Assembly (NCBI GenBank): GCA_037718865.1
Contig: JBBJMP010000005.1
Location: forward strand, 271,090 to 335,089
DNA from: JADCRZ01 sp037718865
GTDB lineage: Bacteria > Bacteroidota > Bacteroidia > Chitinophagales > Chitinophagaceae
Reading direction: 5' to 3'
Length of the DNA: 64,000 bases
This document shows, piece after piece, positions 25,955 to 34,462 of the stretch; position 1 is the first letter of the stretch, and each line of letters begins with the position of its first letter. The position numbers and the translations under genes were made by a program. The notes under the pieces were generated by a model. That model saw only the letters and a program-made list of their open reading frames with translations, searched no databases and was not told the origin of the DNA.

Positions 25955-28900
25955 ATGCAAGTTCATAAGAATTGTTTGATGAGTAGCGTTTACAAAAGTC
26001 CTTTCTACATATTTCCAATCTTTTTATTGTTTCTTTTTACATGCCCGGCTTTTGCCCAGGTGAATACGGTTGAATTTGGAAAGAACCGGGTACAATTTAA
26101 AAAATTCAAATGGGCGTATTACCAGACTGAAAACTTTAACAGCTATTATAGCCAGGAAGGTGAACGTCTTGCTAAGTATGTGGCCCAGGTAGCAGAAAAA
26201 GAATTGCCAGACCTCGAAAATTTCACCGAATACGGGTTGCAACGCCGTGCAAATATTATCATTTACAATCATTTCAACGAATATCAGCAGTCGAACATCG
26301 GGCTCAATTACGATTGGCAGACAGCCGGGGGCAGCACAAAACTGGTAAACAACAAGGTAATCGTTCATTATAACGGCGATCATGCGAACCTGCGACGACA
26401 GGTGCGAGAAGGGATCGCCCGGATACTCACGGACAATATCCTGTTTGGAGATGACCTGGGAGAATTTGCCGCAAACCAGGCTTTACTGGATCTGCCTAAA
26501 TGGTTAACCGATGGCTATGTTTCATATGCTGCCGAGAATTGGAGCACGGAATTGGACGACCAGTTGAAATCAGCCATGCTTTCAGGCAGTTACAAAAACT
26601 TTTATCATTTCGCCTTTGACAGGCCCATGTTAGCAGGTCATTCTTTCTGGAATTACATTGCTGAAACGTATAGAAAAGAAAACGTTACTTATTTTTTATA
26701 CCTGTCAAGAGTATACCGAAACCTGAACGGAGCTTCGCAGCGTATAGCCAAAAAGAAATTTAAAGAAGTGCTTCGGGAATTTATGGAATACCAGGAACAG
26801 AAATATTATAAAGACATCCGGGCCAGGCGTAATGCGCCAAAAGGAACCATGTCTGTGGTTGAAGAAACGAGCAACTACAAGGATTTTTTTCGATTTTCTC
26901 CCAATCCGGCTCCCCGCAGTCAGACTTATGCCGTTGTTGAATTTAAACGTGGCGTTGAAAGGGTGGTGCTGTATGAAAATTATGTGGATAGAAAAGTAAT
27001 GTTGAAAAGCGGGGTTAGAAATAATGAAAATATCCCTAACCCAAACTACCCGCTACTGGCCTGGGATGGCAAAGGCACCCGTCTTGGCGTAATATACTGG
27101 GAAGAAGGAAAAATCAAACTGTTTGTTTACGACCAGCTAACGCGCTATAAAACCGTTAAACAAGATCTTCCGGAATTTGACCAGATCCAGGATTTTAAAT
27201 TTATGCTGGATGCGAACACCTTGTTATTAAGTGCAGTTAAAAACGGGCAGTCGGATATTTTTGTGTACAAGATCGACCGGCAAACCATAGAGCAGGTCAC
27301 CAACGATGTTTATGATGACCTGGATGCCTCGTTTGTTGCCTTTCCTAACAAAACCGGAATTATTTACGCCTCTAACCGGCCATCAGCCACAGCAGTGACA
27401 GCCGATACGGTGTTACCCTCCGATTCGCGGTACAATATCTTCCTGGTTGATAACTGGAATAAAAGCGAATTCAAACAAATATCACAGTTAACCAACCTTA
27501 AATACGGCAACACACGTTTTCCCGTACAGTACAACCAGGCTCATTTTACTTTTGTAAGCGATGAAAACGGTGTAGGTAACCGTTATGCCGGATTTTTTCA
27601 AACTCAAAGAGCCGGCGTGGATACGGTGTACCAGATCGGCGAAGACCTGGTACGTAATCCCGAGCCCGAGGACCTTGACTCCTTACTGAGAGCAAATAAC
27701 AAAAGCGAACCTGATTCTGTTTTCTCCTTCTCCATCACCAATGATTCGGCTTATGTGTTTCCCATTACCAATTATCAAAGCAGTATCAAGGAGACCAAGA
27801 TAGCAGGTGATGTAGGCCAGGTAAGTGAAGTAAGACAAGAAGGCGAATTAAAGTTCCTGTATAAGTTAAGGGTGGATGAGAACGCCTTGAGACGTAGAAA
27901 CGTAAATGTAAAACCTACGGATTACCGGAGAAAAACGATAGAATCAGAACGGATCTCCAGTGGTGAAGCGATAAGATTTAACCCAGCGGAAACAAATGCA
28001 GATACGGCTGCAAAACGTACAAATGCTTTTGAAACGGAATTTGACACGGAAAAAACAGACTCCGCCCGGTTAGGGACAAGATTCGAAGGAGTCAGCAATG
28101 ACCGCCAGCTAACGGTTCTGGACAAGGCAAAACGGTATGACTATAAATTAAAATTTGCCATTGACCAGGTTACCGGCTCCCTGTTCAACAATGATGTATT
28201 GGTTACCCGTTATCAGCCTTATACCGGTAGTTTGCCTGTGACCCTGAATAACGGCGCTTTTAACGGGTTGGCTTCTGTATCTATTTTTGACATGCTGGAA
28301 GATCTGCGGTTTACGGGCATGTTCCGTTCACCGCTGATCAATACCGCGGGGCAAGGCTATCCCATCAATGTGGGCCAGCCCAATATTTTCATTCCCGGCA
28401 CTCAGTCGCTGCTTAATTCCGGCTCCGAATACCTGGTCAGGTTCGATTATCTTAAACGCAGGATCGATTATTCAGCAGTTTACTACCGGAAAACGGATGT
28501 TGGAGAGGCAGGCGGCGGCTATCCGGCCAAATTATTTACCAATCTGTTTCAGGGGATTATCAAGTATCCGTTTGACCGGGTAAAAAGCGTGAGGGTATCT
28601 CTGGGTGTCAGAACAGATAAGATCATAATAAAGGGCCAGGATGAAATTTCCCTTACTGCGCCCGACAGCAAGCAGACATTCGGATTGATGCGCGTAGAAT
28701 ATGTCTATGATAATTCGATAGTGAAAGCAACGAATATCATGAATGGTTTGCGTTATAAGATTTTTATAGACTACAACTCACAGATGAGCAAAGTGACTTC
28801 TCAGGAAGGACGTAACAGTTTCAACTTTGGCTTTGACGGACGTTATTACTACCCTATCTACCGCAATTTCATCTGGGCAGGAAGGGCGGCGGGTGATTTC

Positions 28901-29410
28901 TCCTGGGGCAACCAAAAGATCATTTATTATTTAGGTGGTGTTGACGGAGGCTTATTTCCAAAATACAGCAGGGATCCCCAACCTCAGGATCCTGACTATG
29001 CTTACCAGTCGCTTGCTGTCAATATGCGCGGTTTTACCCAAAACGTGGCCAATGGTAACAACGCAGTAGTCTTAAACAGTGAGTTCCGCCTGCCGGTTTT
29101 CGCGACTTTATTTAACAAGCCGATCAATAATGCTTTTCTCCGCAATTTCCAGGTCATTCAGTTCTTTGACCTTGGCACTGCCTGGAACGGTGCTTATAAC
29201 AAGATAGAACGTCCAAATGTGGTTTACCCGGGTAGTGTGGTAACGGTTAAAATAAAAGCTGGAGGTATTGGTCCGTTTGTAGGTGGTTACGGGTTTGGAG
29301 TGAGAAGCACCTTGCTGGGATATTTCTTAAGGTTAGATGCCGGATGGGAAATGAATGGGTTATTCAGGGGTAAACCGCTGTTGCATTTTGCCATGGGTGT
29401 AGATTTCTAG
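25955..29410 (+). CDS. Large outer-membrane protein: degenerate gluzincin domain, TolB-like propeller, beta-barrel
   Basis: 1151 residues with a signal peptide ending near CPAFAQ. Residues ~40-280 resemble the peptidase MA-like gluzincin fold (the LPKWLTDGYVSYAAENW segment matches the usual lPxWlxEGlA) but the zinc motif HExxH appears as REGIA, so the enzyme is probably inactive. Residues ~290-560 hold repeats like those of TolB/DPP propellers (NEHIPNPNYPLLAWDGKGT-type strands). From about 740 on, the sequence is a beta-barrel of the surface-antigen (Omp85/BamA-like) type, ending FAMGVDF with the terminal Phe expected for outer-membrane insertion. Annotation often calls such proteins TolB-like. 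The exact function is unknown. Confidence 0.7.
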   Translation: MQVHKNCLMSSVYKSPFYIFPIFLLFLFTCPAFAQVNTVEFGKNRVQFKKFKWAYYQTENFNSYYSQEGERLAKYVAQVAEKELPDLENFTEYGLQRRANIIIYNHFNEYQQSNIGLNYDWQTAGGSTKLVNNKVIVHYNGDHANLRRQVREGIARILTDNILFGDDLGEFAANQALLDLPKWLTDGYVSYAAENWSTELDDQLKSAMLSGSYKNFYHFAFDRPMLAGHSFWNYIAETYRKENVTYFLYLSRVYRNLNGASQRIAKKKFKEVLREFMEYQEQKYYKDIRARRNAPKGTMSVVEETSNYKDFFRFSPNPAPRSQTYAVVEFKRGVERVVLYENYVDRKVMLKSGVRNNENIPNPNYPLLAWDGKGTRLGVIYWEEGKIKLFVYDQLTRYKTVKQDLPEFDQIQDFKFMLDANTLLLSAVKNGQSDIFVYKIDRQTIEQVTNDVYDDLDASFVAFPNKTGIIYASNRPSATAVTADTVLPSDSRYNIFLVDNWNKSEFKQISQLTNLKYGNTRFPVQYNQAHFTFVSDENGVGNRYAGFFQTQRAGVDTVYQIGEDLVRNPEPEDLDSLLRANNKSEPDSVFSFSITNDSAYVFPITNYQSSIKETKIAGDVGQVSEVRQEGELKFLYKLRVDENALRRRNVNVKPTDYRRKTIESERISSGEAIRFNPAETNADTAAKRTNAFETEFDTEKTDSARLGTRFEGVSNDRQLTVLDKAKRYDYKLKFAIDQVTGSLFNNDVLVTRYQPYTGSLPVTLNNGAFNGLASVSIFDMLEDLRFTGMFRSPLINTAGQGYPINVGQPNIFIPGTQSLLNSGSEYLVRFDYLKRRIDYSAVYYRKTDVGEAGGGYPAKLFTNLFQGIIKYPFDRVKSVRVSLGVRTDKIIIKGQDEISLTAPDSKQTFGLMRVEYVYDNSIVKATNIMNGLRYKIFIDYNSQMSKVTSQEGRNSFNFGFDGRYYYPIYRNFIWAGRAAGDFSWGNQKIIYYLGGVDGGLFPKYSRDPQPQDPDYAYQSLAVNMRGFTQNVANGNNAVVLNSEFRLPVFATLFNKPINNAFLRNFQVIQFFDLGTAWNGAYNKIERPNVVYPGSVVTVKIKAGGIGPFVGGYGFGVRSTLLGYFLRLDAGWEMNGLFRGKPLLHFAMGVDF

Positions 29411-29518
29411 CTGTACGAAGTCTCTGACTTCGTACCATTATGTTCTTCATAGTCTCCGACTAAAGTTGGAAACTTTAAAGAACATACTGTGTTCAAAGTC
29501 TGGGGACTTTGAACAGCT
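29409..29518. repeat. REP-like element of nested hairpins
   Basis: About 110 bases between two convergent genes. Terminal inverted repeat AGCTGT (29409-29414) with ACAGCT (29513-29518). Inside: hairpin one GTACGAAGTC/GACTTCGTAC (29413-29435, loop TCT); a middle stem TGTTCTT/AAGAACA (29441-29447 and 29478-29484) enclosing TAGTC/GACTA (29450-29462) and AAAGTT/AACTTT (29462-29476); hairpin three TGTTCAAAGTC/GACTTTGAACA (29490-29515, loop TGGG). Hairpins share an AGTC...GACT core. This looks like a REP/BIME-type or MITE-like element and may also terminate both genes. Confidence 0.75.
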
Positions 29519-29532
29519 GACCCCTGATTTAG

Positions 29533-30222
29533 TCACCAGATGATCCTGCTTATTCTCTTAATGGTCAGATATAATAACGTCATAAATACCGAGAAGGTGA
29601 AGATCATTGCCCAGGCATTTTTATACACCAGGGGATGCATTATCAGGTCAAGAATATCAATGATCAAACGGAATGGATTGGTTATTACATCCCAACTGTT
29701 AAGGCGCCAATACCTTCCAATGAAAACACCTAATGCGTTTAACCACATAACGGGATAAACAAACAGCAATTCGTGTTTGGTAAAATATGAAGCCTGCATG
29801 ATCTTTTCCATTTGCCGAACTGATAAGATGCCCATCATCAGACCGTTCCAGGCAAAGGATAATAACAGCAGCAGATCATACCACAGTGGCGCATAACCGT
29901 TTTCACCCAAATGAAACAGATCGGTAATTATGTAGAATGAATTGGGGATAAAAAGTATCCATACAAACACAACAATTGACAATAGCCATTTATTGCTTAT
30001 CCTTTGGGGATTATCAAACATCCACGTGGAAACAGAATAAGGTACAAAGGCAAGGAACAAGTTCCATTCTAAAGAAACGAAGTAGAGTGAACCTGTATAA
30101 AAGACTCTGGCGATTAATAAGAACGTGCTGAAACAGACGGATAAAAATAATAACCTGTCGATCTCCGATTTAAGTGTATACATTTTAAACAGGTAAGCGG
30201 GCAGCTGTAAGATTTTTGTCAT
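29533..30222 (-). CDS. DUF1361 family membrane protein
   Basis: 229 residues with about seven hydrophobic segments. The WNLFLAFVPYSVS and NSFYIITDLFHL segments are typical of DUF1361, an uncharacterised integral membrane family of Firmicutes and Bacteroidota. It begins inside the stop codon of dgkA (ATGA overlap at 30219-30222), so the two genes are translationally coupled on the minus strand. No catalytic residues can be assigned. Confidence 0.85.
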   Translation of the reverse strand: MTKILQLPAYLFKMYTLKSEIDRLLFLSVCFSTFLLIARVFYTGSLYFVSLEWNLFLAFVPYSVSTWMFDNPQRISNKWLLSIVVFVWILFIPNSFYIITDLFHLGENGYAPLWYDLLLLLSFAWNGLMMGILSVRQMEKIMQASYFTKHELLFVYPVMWLNALGVFIGRYWRLNSWDVITNPFRLIIDILDLIMHPLVYKNAWAMIFTFSVFMTLLYLTIKRISRIIW

Positions 30223-30587
30223 AATATCTTAGGTATGAAAATGATTAGTCCTGTAATGAAAGCGGAACACGCCGCAATAAGTACTGCACCCGCAGCAATG
30301 TCTTTAATTGCTTTAATATCGGGATGGCGTTGAGGTGAAAAATGATCCATCATTTTTTCTATTGCCGTATTAAACATCTCAGATATCCATACCAACCCAA
30401 TCACCAATAGTATTGCGATTATTTCCAATCTGGATACCTGCGCAATCATTGCTGCGAGCAACACCAATACGGTGGCCACGCCGTGGATCCATGCGTTATG
30501 TTCCCGGCGAAAGAAAAAGGCAAGACCTTCAAAAGCAAAAAGAAAACTTTTAAGCCGGCCGTGCCATGAAAATTTTTTTGGTTGCAT
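30219..30587 (-). CDS. dgkA: Diacylglycerol kinase/undecaprenol kinase
   Basis: 122-residue DgkA-type membrane kinase with a short cytoplasmic N-terminus and three membrane helices. The active-site segment is ISEMFNTAIEKMMDHF with catalytic and metal-binding Glu residues, followed by KDIAAGAVLIAA. It phosphorylates diacylglycerol or undecaprenol; in Gram-positive-type members the preferred substrate is undecaprenol, and the preference here cannot be told. It overlaps DUF1361 by four bases. Confidence 0.9.
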   Translation of the reverse strand: MQPKKFSWHGRLKSFLFAFEGLAFFFRREHNAWIHGVATVLVLLAAMIAQVSRLEIIAILLVIGLVWISEMFNTAIEKMMDHFSPQRHPDIKAIKDIAAGAVLIAACSAFITGLIIFIPKIL

Positions 30588-30726
30588 AATAGAGCCTTAA
30601 TCCTTTGTCAAATAATACGCACCATAGCAATTGCCTTGCCGGAATCAATGCATCAGCTCATTGTATACCAGCAATTTTTAAGTAATATAAAAGTGTTTTG
30701 AAAAACAAAGTAGAAGGTCAAAAAAA

Positions 30727-31026
30727 TTACTCCACCGATCTGATCATTTGTTCCAGTGCATCGAGGTGCGCCCTGAATGCTTTATCTCCTCCCTTGGTTA
30801 CCGCATACGTCGTATTTGTTTTGCGGCCGATAAACCCCTTATGTACTATGATAAACCCTTTGTCTTCAAGGGTTTTCAGATGAGATGCCAGGTTTCCGTC
30901 TGTTACATTAATTAATTCCTTCAGCTCATTGAAATTAACTTCGGTATTTACCATCAGAGCACTCATGATACCCAGGCGAATACGGCTGTCAAAAACTTTA
31001 TTCAGATGTTCTATCGGATTCTTCAT
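30727..31026 (-). CDS. Winged-helix transcriptional regulator
   Basis: 99-residue single-domain regulator of the HTH_34 (MarR/ArsR-like) type: the recognition region is NFNELKELINVTDGNLASHLKTLEDKGFI and the wing IVHKGFIGRKTNTTYAVT. It has no cysteine metal site. The gene starts one base after the stop of the upstream membrane-protein gene, so both are on one transcript. An inverted repeat at 31694-31717, just in front of that transcript, is a plausible autoregulatory operator. Confidence 0.9.
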   Translation of the reverse strand: MKNPIEHLNKVFDSRIRLGIMSALMVNTEVNFNELKELINVTDGNLASHLKTLEDKGFIIVHKGFIGRKTNTTYAVTKGGDKAFRAHLDALEQMIRSVE

Positions 31027-31027
31027 T

Positions 31028-31687
31028 TCATGCTGTAGTATTCACTTTCTCGTATTTCCACCACATTAAAGCTCCGTAAATTATGTGAAGTACGCCAAAG
31101 CCGGCTGCCCAAAATACCAGGCCGTAATCCGGCATCCACAAGTTAATGACTCCAAGTATCAACTGGGCATACCCCAGCCACCTGACTTCACCCAACGTAT
31201 ACTTACTACCATTCACCAATGCCAAACCATAAAAAATCAAGCAGCAGGAAGTGATCATCATATAATCCTCCTGATCCATCATCCTTAAGATCACCAATCC
31301 GCCAGCTAACATGGGCAAAACCGTATTCCACACCAGCCTTCTGGCAGACCGGCCCCATACGGGTATACCTGCTTTTTTGCTTCTTGTCCACGTAAAAAAC
31401 AACGCTGAGAGAAATGCCACTGCAAAAACAATAACAGCTATATAGATTATCTCCCGGGTCAGGCCTTCCCTTTCCAAACCCGAATAATGACTCCCTGATT
31501 TATCATGATAAGAGGTTAGTGCACTATTATATCGATCAATTTTCAACGTGGCAAGCCAGGCTCCGGCTAAAGCGCAAATACCTGCAGAAACGCCGCTCCA
31601 ACCACTCAGGCTGATAAACCGGCTGCTTTGTTCCATTATGCGTTTTATATCCTGCAGCGTTTCTAAAGGCTGGTCCATTGAATTCAT
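31028..31687 (-). CDS. Hypothetical membrane protein paired with a regulator
   Basis: 219 residues with about six hydrophobic segments (residues ~27-45, 72-93, 115-132, 142-156, 165-180 and 185-207). I do not recognise a named family; similar small membrane proteins commonly sit before HTH_34 regulators in Bacteroidota. It is the first gene of a two-gene minus-strand operon with the winged-helix regulator, one base apart. The start MNSMDQPLETL at 31687 lies seven bases from the operator-like repeat. Confidence 0.75.
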   Translation of the reverse strand: MNSMDQPLETLQDIKRIMEQSSRFISLSGWSGVSAGICALAGAWLATLKIDRYNSALTSYHDKSGSHYSGLEREGLTREIIYIAVIVFAVAFLSALFFTWTRSKKAGIPVWGRSARRLVWNTVLPMLAGGLVILRMMDQEDYMMITSCCLIFYGLALVNGSKYTLGEVRWLGYAQLILGVINLWMPDYGLVFWAAGFGVLHIIYGALMWWKYEKVNTTA

Positions 31688-31693
31688 ATTAAA

Positions 31694-31717
31694 AGTGCTT
31701 TGCAGTACAAAGTAACT
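31694..31717. promoter_or_regulatory. Operator-like dyad before the regulator operon
   Basis: AGTGCTTTG (31694-31702) and CAAAGTAACT (31708-31717) are imperfect inverse complements around the 5-base spacer CAGTA; the core CTTTG-CAGTA-CAAAG is exact. It lies 7-30 bases upstream of the first gene. On the minus strand it includes a TTACTTTG resembling a -7 box, so a bound repressor would block it. Confidence 0.5.
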
Positions 31718-31805
31718 ACATTTATATTCAATTAGTCAGGCTATTTTTGCAGCCCATACACGTTAACATACCGTTTTGCCTTCTAAATATTACTTTTGGA
31801 GTTCT

Positions 31806-34322
31806 ATGTGTTTTTTACATGCTTATCTGAGAAAAGCTGGCTGTTTCTTTATTTCATTAATGGTAATGACTTCTCTTCATGCTCAGCAAAAGATCATCAG
31901 GGGTTATGTTAAAGATGCTTTGAGTGATGAGCCTATACCCTTTGCTTCTGTTCAATTTATTCATTCGGGCTCAGGTAAACTAAGTGATTCGGCAGGTGGA
32001 TTTTCATTTCGGTTTAATAACTGGCCGACCGATACCATCCTCGCAACGTATGTAGGGTACAAGGATGCTAAAATATATGTGGGTGCCGAACTGGTGAAGC
32101 AAAATAACGGCGATACCCTGGAAGTTTCTATCCTGATGGAAAGAGGCAAATTTGCCCAGGAAGTAGTGGTAAAAAGAAAAGTGGACAAAGGGCTGTTGTT
32201 ATGGCGAAAGATCGTACGCAGGAAGGCTTATAATGACAGGTTCCGTTTTGATAATTTTTCTTATGAACTATATAATAAGCTCGAACTGGATCTCAACCGC
32301 CTTAAGTTTGAGAAATTAAAGGAATGGCGGTTGTTAAAGCCGTTCAAAGGCTTGATCGAACAAAATGTAGACAGTTCCGAAGGTCCTCCTTTTTTGCCGG
32401 TTTACCTTACCGAAACAATCTCCGACTTTTATTTCCAGAAAAGCCCCCGGGTTACCAGGGAGGTAATAAAGGGCAGTAAAACCATGGGTATCAATAACGA
32501 AAGTATCAGCAAACTTTTAGGAGGTACAGATCAGAATGTAAACATGTACAACAATTTTATACCCGTCTTCGACAAGCAGTTTGTTAGTCCGGTTAGTAGT
32601 AATGGTGATGCATATTACAGGTATAAGGTATTGGATACGCAGTATGTGAACGCCCAACGTCTTCTTCATCTGGCGTTTTACCCTAAACGAAAGGGCGAAA
32701 ACACGTTTGAGGGTGATTGCTGGATACATGATACCACATTTGCGATACAGAAGATGACACTGTACCTTTCTAAAGAAGCCAACATTAATTTCGTTGAAAA
32801 GCTGAGCCTGATACAGGAATATGTCATGTTGCCAGATAGCGCCTGGTTCATTTACAAAGATAAATTTGTTGTTGATGTTGCGCCTATAGGTAAGAGCGGT
32901 GCAGGAGCCATAGGCCGGAAAACAACCACTTACAGAAATGTGGTGTACGATGATTCGTCTGTTACCAATGAACTCCGGAAAAATAAGCTTAAAGAAGAAA
33001 TTTTGTTTGCCGAGGGCGCCAGAAATAAAGAGGATGATTACTGGAAGGATTCCAGGCATGAGCAGTTGTCGAAAACTGAACAATCGGTTTATGCCATGAT
33101 AGATACCCTGCAAAAAATGCCGATATTTCAGAAGTATACCAATACCATTAACTTTATTGCAACCGGATATAAAAACATCGGAAATTTCCAGATCGGTCCC
33201 TGGTTCAACTGGATCACGTCGAATACATTGGAAGGAACCCGGTTACGATTTGACCTAGGCACCAACAGGGGCTTTAATAAGAACCTTATTCTCCATGGTT
33301 ACCTGGCCTATGGGTTCACCGACCAAAAGTTCAAGTATAAGCTGGACGGCATGTATCTCTTCAACCGCCATCCACGCAGCTTTTTATATGCCTCCTATAC
33401 CAAGGACCTGGATAACGGGCAAACCTATTACGATGAAATAAGCACCGATAATATCTTCGCACTGGCGGTGCGCAAACCGAACATCCCGTTAAAATTTCTC
33501 CAGATAGAAGAGAAGAGAGTAGACTATTTTAAATCTTGGGACAATGGCTTTTCGGCCACGCTTGGGGTTATACACAAGCAGTACGACCCTTTACGCAACC
33601 TCCCGCCTAAATACCTGTTCACATCCACTACCGGTGAGCCGCTCAATAATTTTGAAGTATCTCTTAAGTTGCGGTATGCCTTCTTGGAAAAATTTATTGA
33701 AACATTTTTTTACAGGACCAGCCTCGGCAGTCTTTATCCCATCACTGAAATTAAACTGTCCAGAGGAATTTCGGGTATCCTGAACAGCAGTTACGATTAC
33801 ACCAAGCTTTATGTCAGCGTTTCGGATTTCAAGAAAATTCCGCCCCTGGGCAGCTTATACTACAATGTGTTTGCAGGTAAAACATTCGGCACCCAACCGT
33901 ATATGTTACTTGAAGTGCATCCGGGAAACGAAATTTACTATTACAATAAATATGCTTTTAACCTGATGAACCGGTATGAATATATCAGTGACCAATATGC
34001 GGGATTTAACGTGGAGCATAATTTTGGTAACGGTATTTTCAAATATATATCTTTTACCCGCCGGTTAAAGTTCCGGCAGTTCTGGAGCGCCAAAGGTTTA
34101 ATTGGAAAGCTGAGCAATGCTAACCAGGAACTGAACGTAAATAATCCCTTCAATTCTTTTCAAACCCTGAACGGCAAGTCTTATACGGAGGTAGGGACCG
34201 GTGTTGACAACATTTTTAAAGTGTTCCGTGTTGACTTCATCTGGCGCCTTACTCCCAGGCCATTACCCAAAGAGCAGATCAAGCGATTCGGCATTTTTGG
34301 CAGCTTCAGGCTGGCATTTTGA
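31806..34322 (+). CDS. DUF5686 and carboxypeptidase-regulatory-like outer-membrane protein
   Basis: 838 residues from ATG 31806; an upstream TTG (31776) adds ten residues and is less likely. The signal peptide ends near SLHAQ. Residues ~25-115 form a CarboxypepD_reg-like (Ig-fold) domain (RGYVKDALSDEPIPFASV), the usual N-terminal plug-like module of Bacteroidota outer-membrane proteins. The rest matches DUF5686, a long beta-rich domain ending as a barrel with final residues FRLAF. Function unknown, though members occur with surface and cell-envelope genes. It is a lone gene here. Confidence 0.85.
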   Translation: MCFLHAYLRKAGCFFISLMVMTSLHAQQKIIRGYVKDALSDEPIPFASVQFIHSGSGKLSDSAGGFSFRFNNWPTDTILATYVGYKDAKIYVGAELVKQNNGDTLEVSILMERGKFAQEVVVKRKVDKGLLLWRKIVRRKAYNDRFRFDNFSYELYNKLELDLNRLKFEKLKEWRLLKPFKGLIEQNVDSSEGPPFLPVYLTETISDFYFQKSPRVTREVIKGSKTMGINNESISKLLGGTDQNVNMYNNFIPVFDKQFVSPVSSNGDAYYRYKVLDTQYVNAQRLLHLAFYPKRKGENTFEGDCWIHDTTFAIQKMTLYLSKEANINFVEKLSLIQEYVMLPDSAWFIYKDKFVVDVAPIGKSGAGAIGRKTTTYRNVVYDDSSVTNELRKNKLKEEILFAEGARNKEDDYWKDSRHEQLSKTEQSVYAMIDTLQKMPIFQKYTNTINFIATGYKNIGNFQIGPWFNWITSNTLEGTRLRFDLGTNRGFNKNLILHGYLAYGFTDQKFKYKLDGMYLFNRHPRSFLYASYTKDLDNGQTYYDEISTDNIFALAVRKPNIPLKFLQIEEKRVDYFKSWDNGFSATLGVIHKQYDPLRNLPPKYLFTSTTGEPLNNFEVSLKLRYAFLEKFIETFFYRTSLGSLYPITEIKLSRGISGILNSSYDYTKLYVSVSDFKKIPPLGSLYYNVFAGKTFGTQPYMLLEVHPGNEIYYYNKYAFNLMNRYEYISDQYAGFNVEHNFGNGIFKYISFTRRLKFRQFWSAKGLIGKLSNANQELNVNNPFNSFQTLNGKSYTEVGTGVDNIFKVFRVDFIWRLTPRPLPKEQIKRFGIFGSFRLAF

Positions 34323-34462
34323 TGAACTTTTGATCTTGCACGTGGTTGGGTAATATAATAATTAATACTTTAATGTAGACTCAATTTTTCTTCTTCAATC
34401 CCCAACTCCAATTAATCTCCTTATCTTAGTTTCGTATCCAATCAACGACTTAACCTAATTGC

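Noticed and set aside
32517..33113. 198-codon minus-strand open frame inside the DUF5686 gene
   Set aside because: Shadow of a real gene on the plus strand.
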